Part shown: positions 44,263 to 52,917 of the stretch, piece after piece
Numbering within the stretch: the stretch's first letter is position 1
How the letters are laid out: every line of letters begins with the position of its first letter
Translations under genes and position numbers: made by a program
Source: Gammaproteobacteria bacterium
GTDB lineage: Bacteria; Pseudomonadota; Gammaproteobacteria; Enterobacterales; Permianibacteraceae
Length of the DNA: 64,000 nt
Direction of reading: 5' to 3'
NCBI GenBank assembly: GCA_016182845.1
Contig: JACPFT010000013.1
Location: 124,001 to 188,000, forward strand
Notes under the pieces: model-generated
Told to the model about the DNA's origin: nothing
What the model saw: only the letters and a program-made list of their open reading frames with translations
Database searches by the model: none

Positions 44263-44951
44263 GGCCGGCGCTCCGCCGCCAAGAGGCCCGGCAGCAGGGC
44301 GGAGAAATCGGCGATGGCCGGGAAGCCCTCCACGGGGCGCGGCGGCTTCTGGCTATCCGGCCAGGCGATGGCCAGGACCTCGGCGATGCCATAGGCACGG
44401 GCCGCCTGCAGGACGGCCAGGGAATCGTCGCAGAACAGCGTGCGCGCCGGCTCGAAATCCAGGCGGGCCCGCAGATCCGGCCAGAAGGCCGGGTCCTCCT
44501 TGGGCCGCCCCAGGCTGTGGGCGGAGAGCACACCGTCCAGATGCCGATCCAGGCCGGTGCGTTCCAATTTCAGGGCCAGGCTCTTATGATGGGCGTTGGT
44601 GACCAGATAGGCCTTGCGCCCGCTGCCGCGCACCGCGTCCAGGAAGTCCAGGGCATGGGGCAGGACGGCGATGCGCGCCATGGTCTCGCGCTTGAGCGCG
44701 GCGATGTCCAGCCCCAGGTCCCGGCTCCAGTAATCGACGCAGTACCAATCGAGCGTGCCCTGTTTGGCCGCGAAGCGCGACACCAGCGCGTCGCGCGCCT
44801 CCTCGTGGGGCAGGCCGTGGATCTCGGCATAGCGCGCCGGCAGGTGCTCCAGCCAGAAGTGGTTGTCGAAATGCAAGTCCAGCAGGGTGCCGTCCATGTC
44901 CAGCAGGACGGTATCCAAGGCGGACCAGTTGAGCGCGTGGGTCGGTTTCAA
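44259..44951 (-). CDS. yrfG: GMP/IMP nucleotidase (HAD superfamily)
   Basis: A 230-residue HAD hydrolase. LLDMDGTLLDLHFDNHFW (DMDGT at 18-22) is almost the E. coli YrfG opening. LDWYCVDYWSRDLGLDI, LVTNAHHKSLALKLERTGL, SLGRPKEDPAFW and LFCDDSLAVL complete HAD motifs II-IV. It dephosphorylates GMP and IMP. No ATG lies at the right place, so TTG 44951 is proposed as start; the preceding sequence is unlike the family. It is divergent from nudE by 49 nt, the usual neighbourhood in gammaproteobacteria. Confidence 0.88.
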   Translation of the reverse strand: MKPTHALNWSALDTVLLDMDGTLLDLHFDNHFWLEHLPARYAEIHGLPHEEARDALVSRFAAKQGTLDWYCVDYWSRDLGLDIAALKRETMARIAVLPHALDFLDAVRGSGRKAYLVTNAHHKSLALKLERTGLDRHLDGVLSAHSLGRPKEDPAFWPDLRARLDFEPARTLFCDDSLAVLQAARAYGIAEVLAIAWPDSQKPPRPVEGFPAIADFSALLPGLLAAERRP

Positions 44952-45000
44952 TTCTATCGAACGGGCTGGTGACAGGTTCTCCAGTCTAACAGGACCCCGA

Positions 45001-45567
45001 GTGAACGAAGAACGCCAACTCCCGGAAATCCTAAAGCAAGAAACCATCGCCGAGACGCGGCTGTTCCGGGTCGAGGCCCTGCATCTGCGCTTCGGCAATG
45101 GCGTGGAACGCCATTACGAGCGCCTGAAACCGGGCCGGCGCGGCGCCGTGCTGGTGGTGCCCATCGTCGATGATCAACACTTCCTCCTGATCCGCGAATA
45201 CGCCGCCGGCACCGAGCGCTACGAACTGGGCTTCCCCAAGGGCTTGTGCGAGCCCGGGGAAAATGAGCTGCATGCCGCCAATCGCGAGCTCATGGAAGAG
45301 GCCGGCCATGGTGCCCGCCAGCTGGTCGAGCTCAAGCAGGTGACCCTGGCGCCCGGCTATCTCGGCCACCGCATGAGCCTGGTCCTGGCCCGGGACCTCT
45401 ACCCCGCCAGCCTGCCCGGCGACGAGCCCGAACCCCTGGAGGTCCTGCCCTGGCGCTTCGACGCCATTCCCGAACTCCTGGCGCGGCCCGATTTCACCGA
45501 GGCCCGCTCCATCGCCGCCCTGTTCCTGGCCCGGGACTGGCTGGCCGCTCAAAAGGAGGCTTGTTGA
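45001..45567 (+). CDS. nudE: ADP compounds hydrolase NudE
   Basis: A 188-residue Nudix hydrolase with GTG start at 45001. The Nudix box is GLCEPGENELHAANRELMEE plus AGHG. LFRVEALHLRFGNGV, REYAAGTERYELGFPKG and GDEPEPLEVLPW follow E. coli NudE closely. It hydrolyses ADP-ribose, NADH and Ap3A. The stop overlaps the cysQ ATG (TGATG), so the two are translationally coupled. Confidence 0.92.
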   Translation: MNEERQLPEILKQETIAETRLFRVEALHLRFGNGVERHYERLKPGRRGAVLVVPIVDDQHFLLIREYAAGTERYELGFPKGLCEPGENELHAANRELMEEAGHGARQLVELKQVTLAPGYLGHRMSLVLARDLYPASLPGDEPEPLEVLPWRFDAIPELLARPDFTEARSIAALFLARDWLAAQKEAC

Positions 45568-46379
45568 TGGAAGCCCTGGGACTGATGAACGCGGCGCGCA
45601 CCATTGCCCGCCAGGCCGGCAAACTGATCCTGGAGGTCTACCAGCGCGCCGATCTCGGCATCGTCGAGAAGGCCGACACCTCGCCGCTCACCGAGGCCGA
45701 CCTGGCCGCCCACCGCCATATCTGCCAGGCCCTGGCCCGGCTGGCGCCGGAGCTGCCGGTGCTCTCCGAGGAAAGCGCCGCCCTGCCCCGCGAGACCCGC
45801 GCGGCCTGGCGCCGCTACTGGCTGGTGGATCCCCTGGACGGCACCAAGGAATTCATCGAGCGCAACGGCGAATTCACCGTCAACATCGCCCTGATCGAGG
45901 ACGGCGTGGCCCGCATCGGCGTGGTCTATGCCCCGGCCCTGGACGTCATGTACAGCGCCGCCCTGGGCCTGGGCGCCTTCATGCAGGACGGCGAGGATGC
46001 CTGCCGGCGCATCGCCGTGCGTCCCGTGCCCCTGGCCGGCGGCCTGCCCCGGTACACGGTGGTGGCCAGCCGCCGCAGCGGCCTGGACAAGCTGGAACCG
46101 CTGCTCGCCAAGCTAGGCCAGTACGAACTGACCAATATCGGCAGCGCCTTGAAGATCTGCCTGGTGGCCGAAGGCAAGGCCGATCTCTACCCACGCCTGG
46201 GGCTCACCTCCGAGTGGGACACGGCGGCGGCGCAATGCGTCCTGGAGGAAGCCGGCGGCACGCTCTGCGACGAGAGCTACCACCCCCTGCGCTACAACGG
46301 CAAGGACTCCCTGCTCAACCCGTATTTCCTGGCCTTCGGCGGCAGCGCCGAGGACCTGGCGCGGCTGCTGGGCCCGTAA
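45567..46379 (+). CDS. cysQ: 3'(2'),5'-bisphosphate nucleotidase CysQ
   Basis: A 270-residue enzyme of the inositol-phosphatase fold. VLSEES (metal Glu68/69), WLVDPLDGTKEF (85-96) and SEWDTAAAQCVLEEAGG are the lithium-sensitive metal-site motifs. It removes the 3'-phosphate from PAP made during sulphate assimilation. AAAAGGAGG (45551-45559) precedes ATG 45567. Confidence 0.93.
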   Translation: MEALGLMNAARTIARQAGKLILEVYQRADLGIVEKADTSPLTEADLAAHRHICQALARLAPELPVLSEESAALPRETRAAWRRYWLVDPLDGTKEFIERNGEFTVNIALIEDGVARIGVVYAPALDVMYSAALGLGAFMQDGEDACRRIAVRPVPLAGGLPRYTVVASRRSGLDKLEPLLAKLGQYELTNIGSALKICLVAEGKADLYPRLGLTSEWDTAAAQCVLEEAGGTLCDESYHPLRYNGKDSLLNPYFLAFGGSAEDLARLLGP

Positions 46380-46473
46380 GGCAGATTCGTCGCGCAGCGG
46401 CAATCCGCCTTCAAGGTGGCTGGAAGTGCGTTTCGGTGGATTGCGCCTGCGGCGCGAACCCCCACCACCCCAC

Positions 46474-46532
46474 CCCTCAAGCGCAAGCTTGGCGGCACCT
46501 GGATCGTGGGCCAGCGGGCGGCTGGCTCGGCC
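46474..46532. repeat. Degenerate copy of the cyclase gene's 3' region
   Basis: 46498-46532 matches 47410-47444 at 33 of 35 positions, and 46474-46496 matches 47031-47053 at about 20 of 23. Both are in the same orientation and order as in the cyclase gene, but with the intervening 356 nt missing and the reading frame changed. The rest of the gap (46380-46625) also holds a GTAGCCCGCAATAAGCGC-type repeat-like stretch. It may be a decayed partial duplication. Confidence 0.5.
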
Positions 46533-46625
46533 CAGCCCTCGTAGCCCGCAATAAGCGCGGTGAATCGCGCCATCAGGGTTCCAGCCATCACGGACCAATG
46601 TAGACCCAAAATTGAGGAGAACCTG

Positions 46626-46937
46626 GTGAAAGAAGAAGCGCTCAACATCGTCATCGGCACCGTCCGCTCGATGGAAAAAGTAGAAGGAACGGACACGCTT
46701 TTCCTGGTGAAGATAGACGCCGGGGACACGGTTTATCAGATCGCGACCAGCTTGGCTTCTTTTTATTCGGAACCCGAATTGATCGGGAAGCAAGTGCCCA
46801 TCAAGATCGATGTTGAACCAAGGAAGATAAGAGGCGTTTTGAGCAATGCGCGGTTTATCGCCGTCATGGGGAGCAATAAAGAGCCGGTGTTGCTCGTGCC
46901 GCAAAGCCGGGTGGATGACGGTTCTCTTGTCATGTGA
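46626..46937 (+). CDS. Stand-alone tRNA-binding-domain (CsaA/EMAPII-like) protein
   Basis: A 103-residue OB-fold protein starting at GTG 46626, with GAGGAG at 46614-46619. IVIGTVRSMEKVEGTDTLFL, YQIATSLASFY, ELIGKQVPIKIDVEP and KIRGVLSNARFIAV follow the tRNA_bind domain found in CsaA, YgjH and the C-terminus of methionyl-tRNA synthetase. Codon use is visibly less GC-rich than in all neighbours, suggesting recent transfer. Role unknown: tRNA or structured nucleic acid binding, or a chaperone as claimed for CsaA. Confidence 0.7.
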   Translation: MKEEALNIVIGTVRSMEKVEGTDTLFLVKIDAGDTVYQIATSLASFYSEPELIGKQVPIKIDVEPRKIRGVLSNARFIAVMGSNKEPVLLVPQSRVDDGSLVM

Positions 46938-47023
46938 CCGGCGCCGGAATAGCTGTTCCGAAATGAACGACACCTAAGCCGTTCGCCCCTGAGATTCTAT
47001 GTTTCAGGGCTCGTAGCGCCCCC

Positions 47024-48364
47024 CTAGCCCCCCTTGAGCGCCAGCTTGGCGGCGCGCACCCGCTCGCCGTATTCGAACCGGCTGATCCTCCCCGCCCGGT
47101 AGTCGAGCTTGAGCATTCGGATCTTCTCCTCGTAATCGGCCTCCAGGCGCTGGATCACCTGGCGGAATTCCGGCTTGCTCAGGCGTCCGGCGCGGTAGGC
47201 CTGCTTGGCACTGGTCACGGTCCAGCCGGCGAACGGCAGGGCGCTGGCCACGGTGGGCGGCGGCGCGGCCGGCGTGCCCGCGGGCCCGCTCCCGGCCGGC
47301 CAGGCGGGCGGTTCCGCCGCCGGCTTGACGGCTTCGGGCTTAGCCACCGGCTTGGGTGCGGGGCGCACCGCGCTGGCGGTTTTGTCCGGGGCCGGCTTGG
47401 GCGGCGGCGCCTGGACCGTGGGCCAGCGGGCGGCGGGCTCGGCCGGCGACTTGGCAGCCTCCGCCTTGAGGCTGACGGGCTCGGGCTTGAGCGCGGTGAG
47501 GGGTGCATCGGTCTTGGCGATAACCGGGGTGGCGGCGGGTTTGGCCGCCACCGGCGTCGGCACAGCCATGGCAGGCGCGGGCGCCGTGGCCAGGGGTTTG
47601 ATGGCCGGGGGCTTGAGCGCGGCCGGCTCGGGCGAGGGGCCGCCGCTCAAGCCCCACCAGGCCAGGGGCAGCCCTAAGGCCAGGAGCGCGATGCCGCCGG
47701 CCACGAAGCGGGGAATGGGTTGACGCCAGGCCTCGGACAGGCCGTGGGGCGGCAGGGCGATGCGCTGGTGCATGCCGCCGTAAGGGTAGAGGATGGGGCT
47801 GCCGGTCTCCTCGCCGGGGGGCTTCTCCGAGACCAGGCGGCGTGTCGCGAAGCGGGGAATGCTGTACAGGCGTATGGCCTGGGGGATGCCCGACAGCTCC
47901 TTGAAGCCCACTTCCTCGGCCGGCACTTCCGCCTTGTTCATGGCCAGGTATACGGCCTCGCTGAGCCAGATCTCGTCGGCCGGGGTCACGCCCTCGATGC
48001 GCGCCGAGACGTTCACCGGCTCGCCGAAGATGTCCTTGTTGGCGACGCGCACCTCGCCCAGGCTGGCGGCGACGCGGATATGGATTCGGTTCTCCTCGGC
48101 CTGCTCCAGGTTGTGGCCGTGCATGGCGTCCTGAAGGGCCATGGCGCAGAGCATGGCGTCGGTGGGCGAGCGGAAGGTCAGCAAGAGGGCATCGCCGATG
48201 CTCTTCACCAATGTGCCCTTGTAGGCCTTGACCAGGGGATGCAGGGTGCGCTCGAAGGTCTGTAGCAGATGGGCATTCTCCACCCGCGACTGGCGGCTCG
48301 TGGTGGCCGTGAAGCCGGCGATATCGACGAAGAGGATGGTCAGGTTCTCGGTACGGATGTCCAT
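47024..48364 (-). CDS. Class III adenylate cyclase with TM helix and duplicated SHOCT-like tail
   Basis: A 446-residue protein. The N-terminal cyclase domain has metal Asp14 (FVDIAGFT) and Asp58 (KSIGDALLLTF), base-selecting Lys54 and Asp111 (ATP-type), and Asn118/Arg122 (EPVNVSARIEG). One TM helix follows at about 220-240, then a long Ala/Pro/Lys linker (about 243-375). The last 60 residues hold two similar units, YRAGRLSKPEF and YRAGRISRFEY, each like a SHOCT/short C-terminal oligomerisation motif. It probably makes cAMP at the membrane, with the linker crossing the periplasm. No cAMP effector is adjacent. Confidence 0.85.
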   Translation of the reverse strand: MDIRTENLTILFVDIAGFTATTSRQSRVENAHLLQTFERTLHPLVKAYKGTLVKSIGDALLLTFRSPTDAMLCAMALQDAMHGHNLEQAEENRIHIRVAASLGEVRVANKDIFGEPVNVSARIEGVTPADEIWLSEAVYLAMNKAEVPAEEVGFKELSGIPQAIRLYSIPRFATRRLVSEKPPGEETGSPILYPYGGMHQRIALPPHGLSEAWRQPIPRFVAGGIALLALGLPLAWWGLSGGPSPEPAALKPPAIKPLATAPAPAMAVPTPVAAKPAATPVIAKTDAPLTALKPEPVSLKAEAAKSPAEPAARWPTVQAPPPKPAPDKTASAVRPAPKPVAKPEAVKPAAEPPAWPAGSGPAGTPAAPPPTVASALPFAGWTVTSAKQAYRAGRLSKPEFRQVIQRLEADYEEKIRMLKLDYRAGRISRFEYGERVRAAKLALKGG

Positions 48365-48419
48365 CGCGGCGTCCGGAGCGGTTTTTCCTGAGTATAGGCG
48401 CGGCTTGGCCGGCCGCCGG

Positions 48420-48447
48420 TTGACAGAAGCCGACGATTTTTTATACT
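48420..48447 (+). promoter_or_regulatory. Sigma-70-type promoter
   Basis: TTGACA (48420-48425), 16-nt spacer, TATACT (48442-48447). It lies 82 nt upstream of the exported-protein gene and is the clearest -35/-10 pair seen in the window. Confidence 0.75.
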
Positions 48448-48528
48448 GCCGGGCATTCATCCGGAACCGGGGACGACCCCGGCATTCCCAGACCAACGGG
48501 GACGGCCCCTGCGACGCGAGACGACGTC

Positions 48529-49197
48529 ATGGCACTCCGTTCACTGTTCCCCCTGATCTCCGCCCTGTTCCTGGGCACCCCGCCCGCCCAGGCGGAATCC
48601 CCGGCCTATCTCGGCCTGCACGGCATGGCCTTGTTCGGCGGCGCCGAGCATGTCTTCGCCTCCCATCTACCCATGTTCCACGCCCCCCACGACATCCAGG
48701 CGGTCGTGGAGCTGCGCCTGGCCGATGCCCGCCGGGATCGGGAGCTGCGCGCCGAGCTGGCGGCCAGCAGCGGGCTGTGGACCCTGGTGCCCGAGCCCTT
48801 CGTGCTCACCCGCCTGGCCCCCGGCGCGACCGAACCCTTGGCGAGCCTACGCGCCGATCTCTACGAGGGACATTTCGAACGGGGCGGACGCTTGCGCCGG
48901 CGCGGCGTTCTGGTGCGGATCCTGGCCGTGCCTATGTACCGGCCCCTGAAACCGGGCGACCGGGGAACGCTGCATTACCTGCGCCTGGGCAAGGGCCGGG
49001 ACTCGTTTCTGGTGGCGGAAATCGGCGGCCGGCCCGGCTTCGATCAGATCCTGCACGCCCCCGGGCTCGCGCCGGAACGGACCGGCCTGGAGCTGGGGCC
49101 GGCGCGGGCCTCATGCCCGGAACTCGCCGAGCTGCGCAAGGCCCTGGGCGACCAGGCATTGGGGGAAATCTATTGTGAAACCGGCGATCTGCGCTGA
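48529..49197 (+). CDS. Exported protein of unknown function
   Basis: A 222-residue protein with signal peptide (1-22, ending AQAE). The mature part starts SPAYLGLHGMALFGGAEHVFASHLPMFHAPHD, split here as LHGMALFGG and FASHLPMFHAPHDIQ, a pattern recalled from uncharacterised gammaproteobacterial exported proteins. His residues in this stretch could bind metal. No catalytic motif is recognised. It has a good promoter 82 nt upstream and the ACT-domain gene follows after 15 nt. Confidence 0.65.
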   Translation: MALRSLFPLISALFLGTPPAQAESPAYLGLHGMALFGGAEHVFASHLPMFHAPHDIQAVVELRLADARRDRELRAELAASSGLWTLVPEPFVLTRLAPGATEPLASLRADLYEGHFERGGRLRRRGVLVRILAVPMYRPLKPGDRGTLHYLRLGKGRDSFLVAEIGGRPGFDQILHAPGLAPERTGLELGPARASCPELAELRKALGDQALGEIYCETGDLR

Positions 49198-49212
49198 GGG
49201 AGGACCGAGACC

Positions 49213-49611
49213 ATGAGCGGCATCGTCGAACTGGAGCGCCTCCTGGCCGGCCTGGAGCCGGAGCTGGCCGCGCCCGAGTACCTGTTCTGCGCCCTGGCAT
49301 CCCCGCCAGCGGACCTGTCCCGGGTCTTCGCCCTGGTGCGGGAGGAGGAAGCCTGGACCGTGGTGGCGGAGCGGGAGCGGGCCGAAGCCGAAGGCTGGGT
49401 GCATTCGGGGCGCTTCCGGCGCATAGTCCTGCGCGTCCACTCCAGCCTCGAAGCCGTGGGCCTGACCGCCGCCGTGGCCGGCGCCCTGGCCCGGCTCGGC
49501 ATCAGCGCCAATGTCGTCGCCGCCTATTATCACGATCACGTGTTCGTGCCGGCGGAGCGGGCCGAGGAGGCGCTGGCGGCGCTGCGGGAACTGAGCCATG
49601 GGTCCCGCTGA
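49213..49611 (+). CDS. ACT-domain protein
   Basis: A 132-residue protein. The C-terminal half, RIVLRVHSSLEAVGLTAAVA, GISANVVAAYYHDHVFVP and AEEALAALREL, forms the strand-helix pattern of ACT domains, usually small-ligand sensors for amino acids. Similar free-standing two-ACT proteins are common and uncharacterised. The stop codon lies within a GTAGGTCC-type repeat unit (49601-49620), so the final residues SHGSR are repeat-encoded. Confidence 0.75.
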   Translation: MSGIVELERLLAGLEPELAAPEYLFCALASPPADLSRVFALVREEEAWTVVAERERAEAEGWVHSGRFRRIVLRVHSSLEAVGLTAAVAGALARLGISANVVAAYYHDHVFVPAERAEEALAALRELSHGSR

Positions 49612-49691
49612 AGCGGAACCGGCGCCCACCTCGCCCCGTAGGTCCGGCTTCAGCCGGACAAGCCGTAGGTCCCGCTGAAGCGGGACCTACG
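49601..49691. repeat. Three GTAGGTCC-type palindromic repeats
   Basis: Units at 49601-49620 (overlapping the ACT gene end), 49637-49659 (GTAGGTCCGGCTTCAGCCGG) and 49664-49691 (a complete hairpin GTAGGTCCCGCTGAAGCGGG plus ACCTACG). They fill the gap to the convergent RND gene and may terminate both. Confidence 0.78.
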
Positions 49692-49701
49692 ACAGGAAGG
49701 G

Positions 49702-52700
49702 CTACCCCTTCTCCCCCAGCTGCTTCTCCAGCTCCCGCGCCACCGCCTCCGGCGAGCCGCTGCGCCGGGCCGCCAGCTCATAGGCCACGGGCACGACATA
49801 GAGCGTGAACAGGGTCGCCACCAGGACGCCGGCGAAGACCACCACGCCCAGGGTCACTCGGCTCTCGGCGCCTGGGCCGGAGGCGAAGATCAGGGGCAGG
49901 GCGCCCACGACGGCGGTGAAGGAGGTCATCAGGATGGGCCGTAGGCGCTGGGTCGCGGCGCGGCGCAGTGCCTCCAGGAAGGGCAGGCCGCCGTCGCGCA
50001 GCTGGTTGGCGAACTCGACGATCAGAATGCCGTTCTTGGCCGCCAGGCCGAGCAGCATGACGATGCCGATCTGGCTGTAGATGTTCAACGTTTGCCCGCC
50101 CACCCACAGGCCCAGGAGCGCACCGGCCAGGGCCAGGGGCACGGTGAGCAGGATCACGAAGGGGTGCACCAGGTTCTCGAACTGGGCGGCCAGGACCAGG
50201 TAGACGATGAGCAGGGCCATGCCGAACAAAAAGCCCATGGAGCCGCTGGAGCGCTTGTACTCCAGGGACTGGCCCTTGAAGTCGATGCGCGCCTCGGGCG
50301 GCAGCTCCGCCGCCACCAGGTCCTGCAGGTCGTCCAGGGCCTGGCCCAGGCTGTAACCATCCGCCAGGCCGGCCGAAAAGGTGATGGCGCGCAGGCGGTT
50401 GTAGCGGTTCAGGCTGGCGACGCCGCCGCCCTCCGTCCAGCTCACCAGGTTGGCCAGGGGGATCAGCGCCTTGGAGGTCTCGGAGCGCACATAAACATTG
50501 CCCAGGTCGGCCGGCTCGCGCTTGCCCGAGGGCTCGCCTTCCAGAACCACGTCGTATTCCTCGCCCCGGTCGGCGAAGGTCGTGACCCGGCGCGAACCCA
50601 GCAGGGTCTCCAGGGTGCGGCCGATGACGTCCAGGGGCACCCCCAGGTCGGCGGCGCGGTTCTTGTCGATGACCAGCTTGAGCTCGGGCTTGGTCTCCTT
50701 GTAGTCATCATCCAGACCCACCAGGCCGGGCAGGGCCTCGGTCTTGGCCTTGACGATGTCGCGCCAGGCGCTCAGCTCCTCGTAGGTCGCGCCCTGGAGG
50801 ACGAACTGCACCGGCTGGCCGCCGCCGCGCCCGCCTCCCAGGCCCTGGCGCACCACGGCGTTGGCGCGGATGCCGGGGATGGCATTGAGCTTGTCGTTGA
50901 GCTCCCGGACCAGCTCCCAGATCGGCCGGCGCTGTTCCCAGGGCTTGAGCATGACCGACATGCTGCCGGTGTTGTACGCCTCGCCGCCGCCGAAGCCGCG
51001 CGGAATGCGCGTATTGACCCGGGTCAGTTCGCCGTCGGGGTTCTGCACCGACTGGGCATAGGGCAGGACCACCGCCTCGACTTGGCGCATCTTGGCACGC
51101 ATCTCGGCATAGCTCGTGCCCTCCGGCGCGTCGATATTGATGAACAGGGACCCCCGGTCCTCGCGCGGCGCCAACTCGGCCGGCACGGCGCGGAACAGGC
51201 CGGCGATCAGGGCGCAGACCCCGGCCAGGGCCAGGACCATCAGGAGGGGATGCTTGAGGGCATGGTCCAGGCTGCGGCCGAAGCCGCGCTCCAGGCGGGC
51301 AAAGCTGCGCTCGGACCAAGCGGCCAGGCCCTTATGGCCGCCGTGGGCCTTGAGCAGCTTGCTGCACATCATGGGCGAGAGTGTCAGAGCCACGATCAAG
51401 GACAGGCCCACGGCGGCGGCCAGGCCTAGGGCGAACTCGGTGAACAGCCGCCCGGTATTACCCTCGAGGAAGGCGATGGGCACGAACACGGCCATGAGCA
51501 CGAGCGTCGTGGCCAGGACCGCGAAGCCCACCTCGCGGGTGCCGCGCCAGGCAGCCACCAGGGGCGTCTCGCCGCGCTCGATATGGCGGTGCACGTTCTC
51601 CAGGACCACGATGGCGTCGTCCACCACCAGGCCTATGGCCAGGATCAAGGCCAGCAGGGTCAGCAGGTTGATGGAGAAGCCGGCCAGCCAGAGCACGGTG
51701 CAGGCGCCGATCAGGGACACCGGGACGGTCAGCGCCGGGATCAGGGTGGCGCGCGCCGAGCCCAGGAACAGGTAGATGATGCCGATCACCAGGGCGATGG
51801 TGAGCCCCAGGGTCCGGTAGACCTCGTGCACCGCGCCCTCGATGAACACCGAGGAATCGAAGGACAGGATCAGCTGGGTGCCGTCGGGCAGGTTGCCGCC
51901 GATGCGCGCCGCCTCGGCCTTGACCCGGCGCGCCACCTCCAGGGTATTGGCCGTGGAGGTCTTGACGATGCCCAGGCCGATCATGGGCTGGCCGTTGCCG
52001 CGCAGCTCGTTGCGCTCGTCCCGCGCCCCCAGCTCCACCCGCGCCACGTCGGCCAGACGCACCAGATAGCCGTCCTCGCCGCGCTTCACCACCAGGCGGG
52101 CGAAGTCTTCGGCCTTGTTGTAGGCACGGGGCACGCGCACCGAGAACACCCGCTTCTCCGATTCCACGCGCCCGGCCGGCAGCTCCACGTTCTCCCGGCG
52201 CAGGGCGGTCTCCACGTCGGCCACGGTCAACTGGCGCGCCGCCAGCGCCGCCCTGTCCAACCAGATGCGCATGGCGTACTCGCGGGCGCCGCCGACGCGC
52301 ACGAAGGCCACGCCGTCGATGGCGCCCAGGCGGTCCACCAGGTAGCGGTTGGCGTAATCGGTCAGGCCTAAGGAGTCCAGGCTGTCGCTGGCCAGGTTCA
52401 GCCAGAGGATGGGATCGGAGTTGGAGTCCACCTTGGAGATTTCCGGTGGCGTTGCCTCCTCCGGCAGATTGTCCAGGGCGCGGCTGATGCGGTCGCGGAC
52501 ATCGTTGGCGGCGGCGTCGATGCTCCGGCCCGTATCGAATTCGATGGTCAGGCGCGAACGTCCGTCGCTGCTCGCGGACTCCAGGCTCACCACGCCCTCC
52601 AGGCCAGACACCTGGTCTTCCAGCAACTGGGTGATCTTGCTCTCGACGATGGCCGCCGAGGCCCCGGGGTAGTTGGTGTCCACCGAGACCACCGGCGGAT

Positions 52701-52821
52701 TGATGTCCGGGTACTCGCGCAGGGGCAGCTTGGTGAAGGCGATGACGCCGAACACCACGATAAGCAGGTTCAGGACCCCGGCGAATACCGGGCGTTTGAC
52801 GGAGAGATCGGAAAGAAACAC
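49702..52821 (-). CDS. RND-family efflux permease (HAE1 type)
   Basis: A 1039-residue inner-membrane transporter. MFLSDLSVKRPVFAGVLNLL is the first TM. The internal repeat gives two six-helix bundles with large periplasmic loops. GLVVDDAIVVLENVHRHIE carries the paired Asp of the proton relay, and FLEGNTGRLFTEFA and ILMTSFTAVVGALPL are conserved. It exports drugs or other amphiphiles with H+ and needs an adaptor and an outer-membrane channel. The adaptor gene lies 96 nt upstream on the same strand. No channel gene is present, so a shared TolC/OprM is expected. Confidence 0.93.
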   Translation of the reverse strand: MFLSDLSVKRPVFAGVLNLLIVVFGVIAFTKLPLREYPDINPPVVSVDTNYPGASAAIVESKITQLLEDQVSGLEGVVSLESASSDGRSRLTIEFDTGRSIDAAANDVRDRISRALDNLPEEATPPEISKVDSNSDPILWLNLASDSLDSLGLTDYANRYLVDRLGAIDGVAFVRVGGAREYAMRIWLDRAALAARQLTVADVETALRRENVELPAGRVESEKRVFSVRVPRAYNKAEDFARLVVKRGEDGYLVRLADVARVELGARDERNELRGNGQPMIGLGIVKTSTANTLEVARRVKAEAARIGGNLPDGTQLILSFDSSVFIEGAVHEVYRTLGLTIALVIGIIYLFLGSARATLIPALTVPVSLIGACTVLWLAGFSINLLTLLALILAIGLVVDDAIVVLENVHRHIERGETPLVAAWRGTREVGFAVLATTLVLMAVFVPIAFLEGNTGRLFTEFALGLAAAVGLSLIVALTLSPMMCSKLLKAHGGHKGLAAWSERSFARLERGFGRSLDHALKHPLLMVLALAGVCALIAGLFRAVPAELAPREDRGSLFINIDAPEGTSYAEMRAKMRQVEAVVLPYAQSVQNPDGELTRVNTRIPRGFGGGEAYNTGSMSVMLKPWEQRRPIWELVRELNDKLNAIPGIRANAVVRQGLGGGRGGGQPVQFVLQGATYEELSAWRDIVKAKTEALPGLVGLDDDYKETKPELKLVIDKNRAADLGVPLDVIGRTLETLLGSRRVTTFADRGEEYDVVLEGEPSGKREPADLGNVYVRSETSKALIPLANLVSWTEGGGVASLNRYNRLRAITFSAGLADGYSLGQALDDLQDLVAAELPPEARIDFKGQSLEYKRSSGSMGFLFGMALLIVYLVLAAQFENLVHPFVILLTVPLALAGALLGLWVGGQTLNIYSQIGIVMLLGLAAKNGILIVEFANQLRDGGLPFLEALRRAATQRLRPILMTSFTAVVGALPLIFASGPGAESRVTLGVVVFAGVLVATLFTLYVVPVAYELAARRSGSPEAVARELEKQLGEKG

Positions 52822-52866
52822 GGAATGCCTCGCGCTTTGCCGCTATGTTCTAACTCCCTTCTTACC

Positions 52867-52889
52867 CCCTCTCCCTTGACGGGAGAGGG
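52867..52889. repeat. CCCTCTCCC hairpin repeat
   Basis: CCCTCTCCC pairs with GGGAGAGGG around TTGAC, in the 96-nt gap between the adaptor and permease genes. It may reduce transcription from adaptor to permease. Confidence 0.6.
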
Positions 52890-52917
52890 TCGGGGAGAGG
52901 GTGTAGGCCGGAAACGC

